Shown here one piece after another: positions 52,973 through 63,838 of a DNA stretch of 64,000 nt. Below the pieces are notes generated by a model, which worked only from the letters and a program-made list of their open reading frames with translations, did no database searches and was not told the origin of the DNA. Within the stretch, counting starts at the first letter, position 1. Each line of letters opens with the position of its first letter. The translations under genes were made by a program, and so were the position numbers. Source of the DNA: Prochlorococcus marinus CUG1415. GTDB lineage: Bacteria > Cyanobacteriota > Cyanobacteriia > PCC-6307 > Cyanobiaceae. Location: positions 186,001 to 250,000 of the forward strand of contig NZ_JAAORL010000002.1 of assembly GCF_017696015.1 (NCBI RefSeq), written 5' to 3'.

Positions 52973-54433
52973 CTATAAATCAGCGAAACCTTTTTTCTTT
53001 TTATTATTTTTTTGTTTTTTCATTGGTTTATTAGCATTCAAACCTCCCATTCCAGGCATTCCTCCCATTCCAGGCATTCCTCCCATTCCAGGCATTCCTC
53101 CCATTCCAGGCATTCCTCCCATTCCAGGCATTCCTCCATTTGACATTTGTTTCATAAAACCTCTCATTCTTTGAAAATCAGCTAATACTTTATCGACATC
53201 TTTTGCTTCATATCCACTACCTTGAGCAATTCTTTGTCTTCTTGACGGCTGAGCAGCAAGAACCTCAGGTTTCTGCTTCTCCTCAATAGTCATTGAAGAA
53301 ATCATAGATTCTATTTTCTTGAGTTGATCTTCTCCATTTTTTATCATCCCATCATCGATTTTATTCATTCCAGGTATTAATTTCATTAATCCTCCAAGTG
53401 ATCCCATCCTTTTAATTAATCTCATTTGCTTTACAAAATCATTAAAATCAAAAGTTGCTTCTTGAAGTTTCTTTTGCATCGCTTCTGCATCAGCAAGTTC
53501 AACTTCTTTTTGGGCTTTTTCAACAAGTGTCAATACATCACCCATGCCTAAGATTCTGCTAGCCATTCTTTCTGGATGGAATGGTTGCAGTGCTTCTATT
53601 TTTTCACCGACACCAATAAATTTAATTGGCTTGCCACTTATTTTCCTTATTGATAAAGCAGCTCCACCTCTAGAGTCTCCATCCAACTTGGTTAGTATCG
53701 CCCCAGAAATCCCTACTTTTTCATGAAATGACTTTGTCAAATCAGCAGCTTCTTGCCCAATCATAGAATCAACAACAAGTAAAACTTCATCAGGATTTGA
53801 AACTTCTTTTATTCGAACCATTTCACTCATCATTGAATCATCAATTTGCAATCTTCCTGCAGTGTCAATAATGATCGAATTAAAATTATTTTCACTAGCA
53901 AAATTCAATGCATCTTTTGTTATATCTTCTGGTTTACTATTTTTTTCTTTCGCTGAAAAAACTTCCAAGTCATATTGACTTCCTAATGTTTTGAGTTGCT
54001 CCACAGCTGCTGGCCGATAAATATCTGCAGCCACCAAAAGAACTTTTTGATCTTTTTCCTTCAGATAAAGGCCTAATTTTCCTGTTGCAGTTGTTTTACC
54101 AGCTCCCTGAAGTCCAGCCATTAAAATCACTGTAGGACTATTTTCATTTTCATTTAATGGGGAATTTTCAATCCCCATAATATTAATCAATTCTTTATTT
54201 ACAACTTCTATAAATTTTTGACCTGGATTTACACCCCTAACTACTTCTTCACCGATAGCTTTATCTTTAACATCTGAAATAAACTCTTTTACTACAGATA
54301 AACTTACATCTGCATCTAGGAGTGCCCTTTTTACATCCTTCAAGGCATCGTTGATATTATTTTCACTAATTTTTGCTTCGCCTCTTAAACCCTTGACTGC
54401 GTCTTCAAAGCGTGATGAGAGTTCATCAAACAT
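52973..54433 (-). CDS. ffh: Signal recognition particle protein Ffh (SRP54)
   Basis: A 486-residue SRP GTPase that delivers nascent membrane proteins to FtsY. It has the N domain (residues 1-90), G1 GLQGAGKTTATGKLG near residue 108, DTAGRLQ near residue 190, TKLDGDSRGGAALS near residue 249, and the methionine-rich M domain with MKQMSNGGMPGMGG. The end of the M domain is expanded by five MPGMGG hexapeptide units encoded by an 18-base tandem repeat, followed by a basic tail. Confidence 0.96.
   Translation of the reverse strand: MFDELSSRFEDAVKGLRGEAKISENNINDALKDVKRALLDADVSLSVVKEFISDVKDKAIGEEVVRGVNPGQKFIEVVNKELINIMGIENSPLNENENSPTVILMAGLQGAGKTTATGKLGLYLKEKDQKVLLVAADIYRPAAVEQLKTLGSQYDLEVFSAKEKNSKPEDITKDALNFASENNFNSIIIDTAGRLQIDDSMMSEMVRIKEVSNPDEVLLVVDSMIGQEAADLTKSFHEKVGISGAILTKLDGDSRGGAALSIRKISGKPIKFIGVGEKIEALQPFHPERMASRILGMGDVLTLVEKAQKEVELADAEAMQKKLQEATFDFNDFVKQMRLIKRMGSLGGLMKLIPGMNKIDDGMIKNGEDQLKKIESMISSMTIEEKQKPEVLAAQPSRRQRIAQGSGYEAKDVDKVLADFQRMRGFMKQMSNGGMPGMGGMPGMGGMPGMGGMPGMGGMPGMGGLNANKPMKKQKNNKKKKGFADL
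53043..53132. repeat. 18-base tandem repeat (5 copies) inside ffh
   Basis: Five exact copies of an 18-base unit (CCTCCCATTCCAGGCATT on the reference strand) lie head to tail. On the coding strand each copy encodes MPGMGG within the Ffh M domain. The identity of all five copies shows recent expansion or slippage; the copy number probably varies between strains. It is not a CRISPR array since no spacers occur. Confidence 0.95.
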
Positions 54434-54480
54434 TATTAAAAAGTATTTTTAATAATTATAGATGATTTCAAAGTTTATAA

Positions 54481-56586
54481 TTAAAGTCCACTAACAAAAT
54501 CAACCAATTTCCAGGATTTATTAGAAAAACCCAAAATATATTTAACTTTCAATGGAGTCAATGATGTCTCATTAATCAAATCCCCAGAATTCTTTATTAT
54601 TCTTTCTAGATAATTTAATTCAACTAAAACAGCTATCCTAGAGGAAGTTTGTGATTCCAATTCTATTTTCCGAATTTGGGAATTAATTTCTTTATAAATC
54701 CCTTTCTTTATATCTTTCTTTCTTTCTTCAATTGTTCTATCGATCAATCCATTACTAACAATCTTAGAAAGATTAATTTCACTTTTTCCAGACAAGTAAT
54801 TACTTTTACTTAAAAGCCATACATTAATTAAATTTCTTATCTCTTGTAAAGAAGGCGATGCTTTAGTGAGTTTTTCGACTTTAAAGGAATTATTGGCGGT
54901 TTTGTCCAAAGTAAGATCATTCGATTTATTTATAGAATTTTTTTTAATTTCCTCAGTAATATCTTTATCATTAACCTTTTGATTTTTATCTACCACTATT
55001 AAAGGTTTATCCTCAAAAGGCTTATCCTGAATTGATTTTTTAAAATTATTTCGTAGAAATCCAATACCGATTCCAAATGTAAATAGAATCAAAAACGCAT
55101 ATATATAAATTAAATAAGGTGAACGACTAAAATTCTCTTTATCCTTGAGAAATTCCCCAAAACTAAACTTTAATTCAGCAAATTTTTCAATTAAATACTT
55201 ATATACCTCTAATGATCTATTCGTGAAGGTTTCTTCGTTAAATTTGTTTTCTGGGATATCAAGATTCTCGTATTCTTTTTTTATACCTCCTGGCCAAGGC
55301 AAGCTTCTTTCATCAACATTTAAAAATTTACTATCAAAATCTTCATTACTTTTTGGATAAGATTCTTTCTTAATCATTTGGTTCTGAAGATTTGATTTAA
55401 GTGTGTTTTTATATGATTTCTTTTCTAATTGTTCAATAAATTCTTGAATTTCCCTATCTTCAAACCAAGAATCTAAATCCACCTCTTTTGATTCAATATC
55501 TCTGTATCCAACTAAAACATCATTCTCTAGCCAATTTTTACAGAAAATACATATCGCTTCTAACTTATTTCCTGGATAATTATTAATCCAATCTCGTAAA
55601 TTTTCATCAGAACTGCTAGAAAACCTTGCATAAGCCTGATCAATATCTGCTAAAAGCAAGTCTAAAGAACCAACAAGAGGCATTGAATCAAGGCCTGATA
55701 AATTTAGTTTCTTTAAAATTCTCCTCGCTTGAAATAATTTGTCTGGCTTCCTCCTTGAGAAACCGATTGCTGTTAAGGAGAGAAAAGCTAAAAATCCTGC
55801 TTCTAATGATCCTCTTTTTTGTAATTCAAGAAACAAATCTATCTGTTCTTGCACTGTCAAATATGGCTTTATTTGTTGAAAAAAAGCATCAAATTCTTGC
55901 TGATTTAGATAATTTCCATATTCAGATTTATTATTACCTTCCAAACCACCTCTTTTAATTATTAAATTTTCCAACATATTTAAACCTTTTTTATGAGATT
56001 CCTGATCATTTAAATCCCTGCTAAGTAGATCTAGGATCCTGTAAGGAAGTAAAGAGGCCAAGTCTTCCTCAAGATCTTTCCTTATTTCGCCAAGCTTCCC
56101 CATTCTTTGAAGAAGTTGTATACCGTCTTGTAAAAAGTCTGCAGCGTTTGAATAGGATCTAAGCTGTTGTTCTTGAATTGCAGAATCTCTAGCTGTTAAG
56201 GCCGCCAATAAGGTTAGATCGGCTTCTCTACTACTTCCTAAGGCCGGTGTTTGTGGGGGCTGCAAAGCTTTTCTTGTGATTTTAAAAGCTTCTTTAGGGG
56301 AACCTGACTCCCAAAGAAGGATTAACCCTGCTACTTCTCTATTTGAGGGAAACTCCAATCCAGATGATCCATTTAGCAACAAATTTTCGTATTCTCTCCT
56401 GCTTTCTGGATCTGTAAGCAAATCAGCAGTCAAACGAAGCAACTCTGATCTCTGGGTTAAAACTTCATAAGTAAAACCTTCATCAGGGGTTTTATCCAAC
56501 CGCAATTGAAACGCCCTTAATATTTCCTCGGATGTTGAAGAGGGGCTTACGCCAATTAAACGAAAATGATCTAGAGGAAGTTCCAA
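54481..56586 (-). CDS. ftn2: Cell division protein Ftn2/ZipN (ARC6 homologue)
   Basis: A 701-residue division protein. The start MELPLDHFRLIGV with SSTSEEILRAFQLRLDK is the divergent J-domain-like head of the Ftn2/ZipN/ARC6 family. A long helical part (residues 70-480) leads to one transmembrane segment (about residues 499-517, YAFLILFTFGIGIGFL) and a C-terminal domain (from about 590) with NVWLLSKSNYLSG, the ARC6-like IMS domain. It anchors FtsZ at the membrane in cyanobacteria and plastids. The start codon appears to be TTG at 56586. Confidence 0.87.
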   Translation of the reverse strand: MELPLDHFRLIGVSPSSTSEEILRAFQLRLDKTPDEGFTYEVLTQRSELLRLTADLLTDPESRREYENLLLNGSSGLEFPSNREVAGLILLWESGSPKEAFKITRKALQPPQTPALGSSREADLTLLAALTARDSAIQEQQLRSYSNAADFLQDGIQLLQRMGKLGEIRKDLEEDLASLLPYRILDLLSRDLNDQESHKKGLNMLENLIIKRGGLEGNNKSEYGNYLNQQEFDAFFQQIKPYLTVQEQIDLFLELQKRGSLEAGFLAFLSLTAIGFSRRKPDKLFQARRILKKLNLSGLDSMPLVGSLDLLLADIDQAYARFSSSSDENLRDWINNYPGNKLEAICIFCKNWLENDVLVGYRDIESKEVDLDSWFEDREIQEFIEQLEKKSYKNTLKSNLQNQMIKKESYPKSNEDFDSKFLNVDERSLPWPGGIKKEYENLDIPENKFNEETFTNRSLEVYKYLIEKFAELKFSFGEFLKDKENFSRSPYLIYIYAFLILFTFGIGIGFLRNNFKKSIQDKPFEDKPLIVVDKNQKVNDKDITEEIKKNSINKSNDLTLDKTANNSFKVEKLTKASPSLQEIRNLINVWLLSKSNYLSGKSEINLSKIVSNGLIDRTIEERKKDIKKGIYKEINSQIRKIELESQTSSRIAVLVELNYLERIIKNSGDLINETSLTPLKVKYILGFSNKSWKLVDFVSGL

Positions 56587-56734
56587 ACAAATATCCTACT
56601 GAAAATTCTTAGACAAATTTTATCAAGTTAAAAAATTTTTTCATAAGGTCTTACAGAGTTATTAAAAAAAATCATTAAAATCGACCTTCACGGCTTAGAA
56701 TGTTAACAAATCAAAACTTCATTAAGGTATTTTC

Positions 56735-57772
56735 TTGGAAACACACGTAGAGAGAATCTCAAATCTTCATGACATAAAAAAAGCCGAATTAGATCGAGAA
56801 ACCGGATTATTTCTTTATGAAGATATGATACTTGGTCGAAGATTCGAGGATAAGTGTGCAGAAATGTACTACAGGGGAAAAATGTTTGGTTTCGTTCATT
56901 TATACAATGGTCAAGAGGCTATTAGCACTGGAGTCATTGGCTCAATGAAAAAGAAACATGATTGGTTTTGTAGCACCTACCGCGATCATGTCCATGCATT
57001 AAGTGCAGGTGTTCCTTCCTTTGAAGTAATGAGTGAGCTTTTTGGTAAAGCTACAGGTTGTAGCAGAGGCCGAGGTGGGTCCATGCACTTATTCTCAAAA
57101 GAGCATCACTTATTGGGAGGATATGCATTTATTGGAGAAGGAATTCCAGTCGCTCTAGGAGCAGCCTTTTCAAGTAAATATAAAAAAGAAGTTGCTGGTA
57201 ATAATAATAGTGATTCAGTAACTGCTGCTTTCTTTGGAGATGGTACTTGCAACAATGGACAGTTTTTTGAATGCTTAAATATGGCCCAATTATGGAAATT
57301 ACCCATAATTTTTGTTGTTGAGAATAATAAATGGGCTATTGGTATGGCTCACGATAGAGCGACCAGCAATCCTGAAATCTGGAGAAAAGCCTCTGCTTTT
57401 GGGATGCATGGAGAGGAAGTTGATGGAATGGATGTATTAGCAGTAAGAGGGGCTGCACAAAGAGCTATTAAGCGCGCTAGAGCAGGAGAAGGGCCCACTC
57501 TTCTTGAATGCTTGACTTATAGATACAGAGGACATTCTCTTGCAGATCCTGATGAATTACGGTCTGAGAAAGAGAAGGAGTTTTGGGGGAAAAGAGATCC
57601 CATTAAGAAATTAGCCAAAGAAATTATTGATGGTAAATTCGCAACGGAAGAAGAATTAAAGAGTATTGAAAAGAAAATAGATATGGAGATATCAGAGTCG
57701 GTTAAAAATGCCTTAGAGGCCCCTGAACCACCTTCTAAAGAATTAACTAAATATATTTGGGCCGAAGATTAG
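56735..57772 (+). CDS. pdhA: Pyruvate dehydrogenase E1 alpha subunit
   Basis: A 345-residue thiamine-dependent E1 alpha subunit. It shows [20 protein letters not shown] near residue 45, [10 protein letters not shown] near residue 112, the ThDP motif [12 protein letters not shown] near residue 168 and [20 protein letters not shown] near residue 196. It works with PdhB, E2 and E3 to make acetyl-CoA. The start is TTG at 56735, preceded by AAGG. It converges with the sigma-factor gene with one base between stops. Confidence 0.92.
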   Translation: METHVERISNLHDIKKAELDRETGLFLYEDMILGRRFEDKCAEMYYRGKMFGFVHLYNGQEAISTGVIGSMKKKHDWFCSTYRDHVHALSAGVPSFEVMSELFGKATGCSRGRGGSMHLFSKEHHLLGGYAFIGEGIPVALGAAFSSKYKKEVAGNNNSDSVTAAFFGDGTCNNGQFFECLNMAQLWKLPIIFVVENNKWAIGMAHDRATSNPEIWRKASAFGMHGEEVDGMDVLAVRGAAQRAIKRARAGEGPTLLECLTYRYRGHSLADPDELRSEKEKEFWGKRDPIKKLAKEIIDGKFATEEELKSIEKKIDMEISESVKNALEAPEPPSKELTKYIWAED

Positions 57773-57773
57773 T

Positions 57774-58715
57774 TTAAATACCGCTGGGTAATTTTCTGGT
57801 TAAATTCCTTAATTTTCTCAATGCCTTCAGTTCAACTTGTCTCACTCTCTCCCTAGAAACTTCTAATAATCTTCCTATTTCAGCTAGTGTATGTCTCTCA
57901 TTACCATCTAGTCCAAACCTTAATTTTAGAACATGTTGCTCTTGCTCACTTAGATGACTTAACCACTTACCAAGTTGCTCTTGATGCATTTTCTGCTCAA
58001 CTTTATCTAAAGGCTCTTCACTATTACTATCTGCAATTAGATCGCCTAAAAAGCTTCTGCCATCATCACCATTAACTGGAGCATCTAAACTACTTGTTGA
58101 TAAAGCTTGTCTTAAAACAGAATCTAATTCTTCCACATCAATTTCCATTGCTTCTGCAATTTCAATTCTGCTTGGCATAGCACCAAGTTTATGTGCAAGA
58201 TCCCTACTAACTTTTCTTATAGATGCTAATCTTTCGCTTAGATGAACTGGTAAACGGATCGTTCTTGATTGGCATGCAATTGCTCTTGTCATACTTTGTC
58301 GGATCCACCAAAATGCATAAGTAGAAAACTTATATCCTCTTGTCGGATCAAATTTTTCAACAGCCCTCTCTAATCCAAGAGAACCTTCTTGAACCAAATC
58401 AAGAAGTTCGAGTCCTTTGCCTTGGTATTTTTTTGCCACACTAACAACTAATCTTAAGTTAGCTTTAATCATTCTCTCTTTAGCTCTCTTTCCTATTTTT
58501 ATTGTTCTTTTTTGCTGAGTTGTAAATTCTTTAGTTTTTTCATTTAATTGGCCATCTTCTGTAAGAGTCATCATTTTCTGGACTTGATTACCCAATTCAA
58601 TCTCTTCAGCAGGAGTTAACAAAGGGACTCTTCCGATGTTCTGCAAATACCAACTAATTGGATCATTACTTCTCCTTTTTTGTGGTTCTGCTTGTGCTGG
58701 TATTGATGAAACCAT
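57774..58715 (-). CDS. Group 2 sigma-70 family sigma factor
   Basis: A 313-residue sigma factor. It has region 1.2 (DPISWYLQNIGRVPLLT near residue 18), region 2 (LRLVVSVAKKYQGKGLELLD near residue 86, FDPTRGYKFSTYAFWWIRQ near residue 121), region 3 and region 4 with LSEQEQHVLKLRFGL near residue 254 and the HTH LAEIGRLLEVSRERVRQVE. It lacks the long N-terminus of the principal sigma and so is a non-essential group 2 type (SigB to SigE-like). The single-base gap to pdhA is notable. Confidence 0.9.
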   Translation of the reverse strand: MVSSIPAQAEPQKRRSNDPISWYLQNIGRVPLLTPAEEIELGNQVQKMMTLTEDGQLNEKTKEFTTQQKRTIKIGKRAKERMIKANLRLVVSVAKKYQGKGLELLDLVQEGSLGLERAVEKFDPTRGYKFSTYAFWWIRQSMTRAIACQSRTIRLPVHLSERLASIRKVSRDLAHKLGAMPSRIEIAEAMEIDVEELDSVLRQALSTSSLDAPVNGDDGRSFLGDLIADSNSEEPLDKVEQKMHQEQLGKWLSHLSEQEQHVLKLRFGLDGNERHTLAEIGRLLEVSRERVRQVELKALRKLRNLTRKLPSGI

Positions 58716-58855
58716 TGTTTGACCTAAATAAGGTATTAAAACTCTCCTACACTTTTTTGGAAATAGCCGAATATTTAATGCGCGCTTCAGATTTCAAGTA
58801 ATTTTTGTATATTTATGTGTTTAAAACTAGAAATAACTCTTTTAAATTGTGTCTT

Positions 58856-60421
58856 TCAAGATATTTGTCTCGTTTTCTTATTTCTCATTAATTTTGATAA
58901 TGAATCACTAATAGCAGATGCATCTGAACCCTTTTTACACTTTGCCGCAGCAAATGAATGTAAAAGTACATATTTAGCAAAAAAATCAGTTGTAATATTT
59001 CTACAAAAGGTTAAATCAATCGCAGAGCTGCCAGCTAGAAATCCAGATAAAAGATCGCCTAATCCAGCTCTAGCTGTCTGAGAGTCGGTTCCAAAAAGTT
59101 GCCATACATTTGTATTGTCAGCAACTATGCTGTTAGCCCCCTTTAGCAAAACACTAATATTAAATTCTTTTGCGGCATTAAAAGCTAGTCCAAGATTAGT
59201 TTCACATTTGATATTAGGGAATAACCTTAAAAATTCTTTGCCATGAGGAGTAATCCATGTTTTAAATTTTCTCTCTAAAAAGAATTGTGAACCTAATTTA
59301 GATGTAGAAATCCTATTAAGTGCATCTGCATCTAAGATCAATAATCCTTCAAAACCCATAAGGTAGTCTTCTGATTTTTGCCAATCATCATTATCAATTC
59401 CTATGCCTGGGCCTACAACTAATGAATCATAAGCACTTAGGTCAATATTCTTTAATGAACTGAATAAAGATGCATCACCGTTTTGATTACATTGCATAGT
59501 TCCTTTTAAAACTATTTCTGGAGCAACTTGCCAAATAGATTCAGCAACTAACCTAGGCAGAACAGCAGAGATAAAACCCGCTCCACTAGATATAGCACCT
59601 CTTAATGCTAAGTATGCAGCTCCTGGATATTTGTCACTTCCAGCGATTAATAATGTTCTTCCTCTTCTATATTTATTGGAATTTTTTGGTAAAGAAGGTA
59701 AATCAATACTTTTTAAATCGTCATAAGTAATCTTAACAATCTTTTTCTCAATCTTAGATAACTTTTTAGTAGGCACCCCAACATCGATATGATTCAATTC
59801 TCCAATAAAAGGTAAAGCAGAATCTTGCGTCAACCCAATCTTATTAAGCCCAATGGATAAAGTGTAGTTCGCCTTTACTGCATTATCTAAAAAAGGCTCT
59901 CCTTTATCAGGACATAATCCAGTAGGAACATCAATACTTACTACCTTGCCACATTTATTGTGAAATTTCTGATTAAACAATTTAATTAATTTATTATCAA
60001 CTTTTCTTGTTTGATTATTGCCAAACACAGCATCAATCCAGAGTTCTTTCCCATTTGCATCAGGCGGCTCTACTAATTTTGTTACACCAATAGATGTAAG
60101 ATAATTAATGTGGTCAATTGTTATTGTTTTTTTTATGGTAAATGGACACCATACCTTGACTAAATACCCTTTCAAGAAAAGCTCTCTAGCTATTACGGCA
60201 CCATCCCCACCATTATGCCCAGGGCCTATTAAAACAGTTATTCCATGCTTTAGAAGAAATTTCCTTTTTAAGAGCCATCTACTAATTTGTATACCAGCTT
60301 TTTCCATCAATGCTTCTTCTGGCATTCCATCAGAAAACATTTCTTTCTCTAATATCAACATTTGCTTTGAATCAACAATTAAATGTTTAGAGTCAATTTT
60401 TGGCCATACAATTTCTTTCAT
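58856..60421 (-). CDS. nnrDE: Bifunctional NAD(P)H-hydrate epimerase/dehydratase
   Basis: A 521-residue repair enzyme. The N-terminal half is the NAD(P)HX epimerase (YjeF-N; PGHNGGDGAVIARELFLKG near residue 68). The C-terminal half is the ADP- or ATP-dependent dehydratase of the ribokinase fold (LIAGSDKYPGAAYLALRGAI near residue 258, ARAGLGDLLSGFLAGS near residue 452). Together they restore damaged NADH and NADPH hydrates. It diverges from mnmA with 47 bases between starts. Confidence 0.93.
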   Translation of the reverse strand: MKEIVWPKIDSKHLIVDSKQMLILEKEMFSDGMPEEALMEKAGIQISRWLLKRKFLLKHGITVLIGPGHNGGDGAVIARELFLKGYLVKVWCPFTIKKTITIDHINYLTSIGVTKLVEPPDANGKELWIDAVFGNNQTRKVDNKLIKLFNQKFHNKCGKVVSIDVPTGLCPDKGEPFLDNAVKANYTLSIGLNKIGLTQDSALPFIGELNHIDVGVPTKKLSKIEKKIVKITYDDLKSIDLPSLPKNSNKYRRGRTLLIAGSDKYPGAAYLALRGAISSGAGFISAVLPRLVAESIWQVAPEIVLKGTMQCNQNGDASLFSSLKNIDLSAYDSLVVGPGIGIDNDDWQKSEDYLMGFEGLLILDADALNRISTSKLGSQFFLERKFKTWITPHGKEFLRLFPNIKCETNLGLAFNAAKEFNISVLLKGANSIVADNTNVWQLFGTDSQTARAGLGDLLSGFLAGSSAIDLTFCRNITTDFFAKYVLLHSFAAAKCKKGSDASAISDSLSKLMRNKKTRQIS

Positions 60422-60467
60422 AATTAGTACAAAGCAATTGAAGTACTGTTCAAAAATTTAAACTTCC

Positions 60468-61640
60468 ATGTTAAAGACACAAAAGGATAAAAAATTAGAG
60501 AACTATTTTTCTACTAATAATAAAACTAAAAAGAAGAAAAATATTATTGTAGGTCTTTCTGGTGGCGTAGATAGTTCACTTTCAGCTGCTCTTCTTGTAG
60601 AAAGAGGCTGGAATGTTGAAGGACTAACTCTTTGGCTAATGAAAGGACAAGGCTCCTGTTGTTCTGAAGGATTAGTAGATGCTGCTGGCCTTTGTGAAGA
60701 TTTAGGAATTAACCATAAAATAATAGATTCAAGAGAAATATTCGAAAGAGAGGTAATTAAAAAAACAACTGAAAGCTATGAGAAAGGATTCACTCCACTT
60801 CCATGTTCGATGTGCAACAAGAATGTGAAGTTTGAAGAGATGCTTAATTATGCAATAAACAAAAAAGACTTTACTCATATTGCGACCGGACATTACGCAA
60901 GGATTAAAAAATCATCTTATGCTGAAAAACTTGATTGCAAGAGCATTGTATTTAAGGACTTCCTTCTTCTCAGAGGTGCGGACGAGAACAAAGATCAAAG
61001 TTATTTTCTTTATTCTCTTTCACAAGAAGTACTTAGCAGATTAGAGTTTCCTCTTGGTGAAATGAAAAAAGAACAAACCAGAAAGGAAGCCCTGAGATTA
61101 GGCCTTAGAACTGCTCAAAAACCAGAAAGTCAAGATTTATGTTTAGTTGAGCATTATGGATCAATGCAGAAATTTATCGACAAACATATTGAACCCAAAG
61201 AAGGAAAAATTATGCATGTAAATGGTAAAGTCCTAGGAACTCACAATGGAATTCAGCACTTTACGGTAGGTCAAAGAAAAGGTTTGGGCATTGCTTGGCC
61301 GGAGCCATTATATGTAAAAAGTTTAGACAAGGGAAAAAACATAGTGTACGTAGCAGATAAAAGTGATCTATTTAATAGAGAAGCAATAATTAGTAAGGTT
61401 AACTGGGTTTCAATTGAAGAACCTAAACAAGAGATAGAAGTAGAAGCACAAATCAGATATAGAAGTCATCCAGTAAAAGGGACTTTAATTCCTTTGAAAA
61501 ATTTAGATAATCCAACTAAAACATTTAAATTAATTTTTGAAGAAAGTCAAAGTTCGGTAACGCCCGGACAAGCTGCAGTTTTTTATAAAGGAGAAATTTT
61601 ATTAGGTGGTGGATTAATTAATTTTCCAAAAGAAATTTAA
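60468..61640 (+). CDS. mnmA: tRNA 2-thiouridylase MnmA
   Basis: A 390-residue enzyme that thiolates U34 of tRNAs for Glu, Gln and Lys. It has the PP-loop [10 protein letters not shown] near residue 28, the first catalytic cysteine in PCSMCN near residue 109, HYARI near residue 142 and DKSYFLY-type [11 protein letters not shown] near residue 183. The second catalytic cysteine is in DLCLVEH near residue 223. It overlaps lnt by 27 bases, tail to tail. Confidence 0.95.
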   Translation: MLKTQKDKKLENYFSTNNKTKKKKNIIVGLSGGVDSSLSAALLVERGWNVEGLTLWLMKGQGSCCSEGLVDAAGLCEDLGINHKIIDSREIFEREVIKKTTESYEKGFTPLPCSMCNKNVKFEEMLNYAINKKDFTHIATGHYARIKKSSYAEKLDCKSIVFKDFLLLRGADENKDQSYFLYSLSQEVLSRLEFPLGEMKKEQTRKEALRLGLRTAQKPESQDLCLVEHYGSMQKFIDKHIEPKEGKIMHVNGKVLGTHNGIQHFTVGQRKGLGIAWPEPLYVKSLDKGKNIVYVADKSDLFNREAIISKVNWVSIEEPKQEIEVEAQIRYRSHPVKGTLIPLKNLDNPTKTFKLIFEESQSSVTPGQAAVFYKGEILLGGGLINFPKEI

Positions 61641-63101
61641 TCCCATCAAAAATATAAACAATAACAAAATAGGTTTATCTCCAAATTTTGTATAGAAAGT
61701 CTTTTCGGAGGAAAAATTAGGGAAAACTATTTCATTTTGCTCAACATTTAAATCTAAAAGCTGAATTATTTTTCCATCATCCTTAATTAAACCCGAAGGG
61801 CCGGTGTTTGATACGAGTAAATTATTTCTCTTATTTTCAATACTTCTTAATCTAGCCAAAGATAGGAATTGATTATAAAGCTTAGTTGGATAGGGATCTA
61901 AATTTGCTGTAGTTATTATTAGTTTTGCACCGCTATTAATAGCCTTTCTTATTTTCAATCCATCACTAATTTCATAACAGATAGCTACTGCTAATGGAGG
62001 TGTAAATTTAGGATCAAAAAATCTTGAATCAGAGCCTGGTTGAATTCCTCCTACTGCAGATAATCCTCTTGAAAAACTATTTAGAAATTTAGGTATTTTT
62101 TCACCTAACGGAACAAGTCTATTTTTATCTATAAAAGAGGTAAAAGATTTATCTCCAATTTGAAATCCGAGTAAAGAACTTCTTAACTCATTTTTTGAAT
62201 TTCTGAAACCTCCTGCCAAAGTATTAACCTTAATGCCTTGAGATAAATAAAAATTATTAGATAGAGTTCCTTCAGGAGCAACAAGAAGTTTTGCTTTGTT
62301 GGATAAAGCATATTTTTGAGCGACAGATTGTTTTTCTTTAATAAATTCATCATCTATTTTTAATTTTTCTCTTGTTGGTATATTCGTTTGCCAAATAGCA
62401 ACTGGATATTCATAATTTCTTTTTATTGGAGTGATTAAACCTCCAAATAAATGTAAGAAAATAATAACCAAAAGGCCTAAAAGAAATATTTTTTTAAAGT
62501 AAAGTTTTCTTATCCATCTACCGTGACTAAAAAAAATCCAAAATCCAATCAATAATTGAAATACACATAAACCACTTGCGCCAATCCATCTTGCCAAACC
62601 AGCAAGATAAATATCACCTGGGACAAGACTCTCTCCTAAACCTATCCAAAAAAAAGGTGTTTGAGAAAGTATCAATTCACCAATCCCCCAAGTTAAAGAT
62701 AAAAAAAATACTTTTACTGTTAAAGGTAATATTTTCATTTTAAAAACATCCTCTTTCCAGAGAATCATTTCAACTAATAATCCCCATAAATAAACTAATA
62801 ACCCACCCAAAAAAGCACAAAATAATAATATTGAAATAGTGATTATTAAACTTGCAAGCCATGAGAACCCAAGCCATGTCAATGGGTGAAGATCATATAA
62901 CCATGAATGACTTATTAAAACAAAGAAAAACCCCCACCAAAAATTTGCTATTTTTCTCTCACTTCCCTTCCATAAAATAAATAAAGATATCGGCATAAAA
63001 ATCAGCCAAAAGTGAGTTGCAACAGAAATACCTCCTAGAATTCCTCCTAAACAAGGGTAAAAATATTGTCTTAAACTTTTAATTTGAGTCGGGATTAACA
63101 A
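61614..63101 (-). CDS. lnt: Apolipoprotein N-acyltransferase
   Basis: A 495-residue membrane enzyme that adds the third acyl chain to lipoproteins. The first 225 residues hold at least six hydrophobic segments. The C-terminal nitrilase-like domain shows catalytic Glu in [11 protein letters not shown] near residue 273 and the catalytic Cys in [10 protein letters not shown] near residue 372, with a lysine between them. The start appears to be TTG at 63101. It overlaps mnmA by 27 bases. Confidence 0.9.
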   Translation of the reverse strand: MLIPTQIKSLRQYFYPCLGGILGGISVATHFWLIFMPISLFILWKGSERKIANFWWGFFFVLISHSWLYDLHPLTWLGFSWLASLIITISILLFCAFLGGLLVYLWGLLVEMILWKEDVFKMKILPLTVKVFFLSLTWGIGELILSQTPFFWIGLGESLVPGDIYLAGLARWIGASGLCVFQLLIGFWIFFSHGRWIRKLYFKKIFLLGLLVIIFLHLFGGLITPIKRNYEYPVAIWQTNIPTREKLKIDDEFIKEKQSVAQKYALSNKAKLLVAPEGTLSNNFYLSQGIKVNTLAGGFRNSKNELRSSLLGFQIGDKSFTSFIDKNRLVPLGEKIPKFLNSFSRGLSAVGGIQPGSDSRFFDPKFTPPLAVAICYEISDGLKIRKAINSGAKLIITTANLDPYPTKLYNQFLSLARLRSIENKRNNLLVSNTGPSGLIKDDGKIIQLLDLNVEQNEIVFPNFSSEKTFYTKFGDKPILLLFIFLMGLNFFWKIN

Positions 63102-63187
63102 TCTAAAATTACGAAATTAAATTTATAATCACCCATTTATTGTACCTTCATTCTGTAAACTTAGTTTTAGTAACTTTCAAAATTTAA

Positions 63188-63760
63188 GTGAAAGAAGTCT
63201 TTATTAGTTTTGCAGTTTTTGTTTTTTGTGTTTCATTAACTCTTTTCAGTCAATTTAATTCACCACAAGTTGTTAATGCTGCCGAATCAGAAACTCAGTC
63301 AATTCAAAAAACACCTGTTGCAAAATCATCAAATGTTTCAAATAATAATTTATTTGAACTAGACCCATCAGATCCAAATCCTATATTTTTCGCTATGGCA
63401 GAAGAAAAACCATCAGACAGCAACTCAAGGACTACAGAAAGTGGTCTAATTATTTCGGATATCGTAAATGGGGAAGGAGATGAAGCCATCACTGGTCAAA
63501 CAGTTACTGTAAATTACACAGGAACTCTAGAAGACGGAACACAATTCGATACAAGTATCGGTAGAGCTCCATTCAGCTTTCCTTTAGGTGCCGGACGAGT
63601 AATAAAAGGTTGGGACGAAGGGGTCGCAGGTATGAAGGTTGGAGGGAAAAGAAAATTAACAATTCCTCCTGAACTTGGTTACGGATCAAGAGGAGCAGGC
63701 AATGTAATACCTCCTAATGCAACTTTGATATTTGAAGTTGAATTATTAAAAGTCAATTAA
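63188..63760 (+). CDS. FKBP-type peptidyl-prolyl cis-trans isomerase, exported
   Basis: A 190-residue protein starting at GTG with a signal peptide (hydrophobic residues 4-20, cleavage plausible near VNAA-E at about residue 31). A linker of low complexity follows, then the FKBP domain from about residue 82: [20 protein letters not shown] near residue 102, [20 protein letters not shown] near residue 139, [20 protein letters not shown]. It assists protein folding in the periplasm or thylakoid lumen. Confidence 0.93.
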   Translation: MKEVFISFAVFVFCVSLTLFSQFNSPQVVNAAESETQSIQKTPVAKSSNVSNNNLFELDPSDPNPIFFAMAEEKPSDSNSRTTESGLIISDIVNGEGDEAITGQTVTVNYTGTLEDGTQFDTSIGRAPFSFPLGAGRVIKGWDEGVAGMKVGGKRKLTIPPELGYGSRGAGNVIPPNATLIFEVELLKVN

Positions 63761-63838
63761 ATTAAGTAAGAAAAATTTCTAAGACTTTTCAATTTAGTTA
63801 TTCTCCAAGTAATATATGTACAACATTAAATATACGAA

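Noticed and set aside
53043-53132. CRISPR array
   Set aside because: The units are 18 bases without spacers and encode MPGMGG inside ffh.
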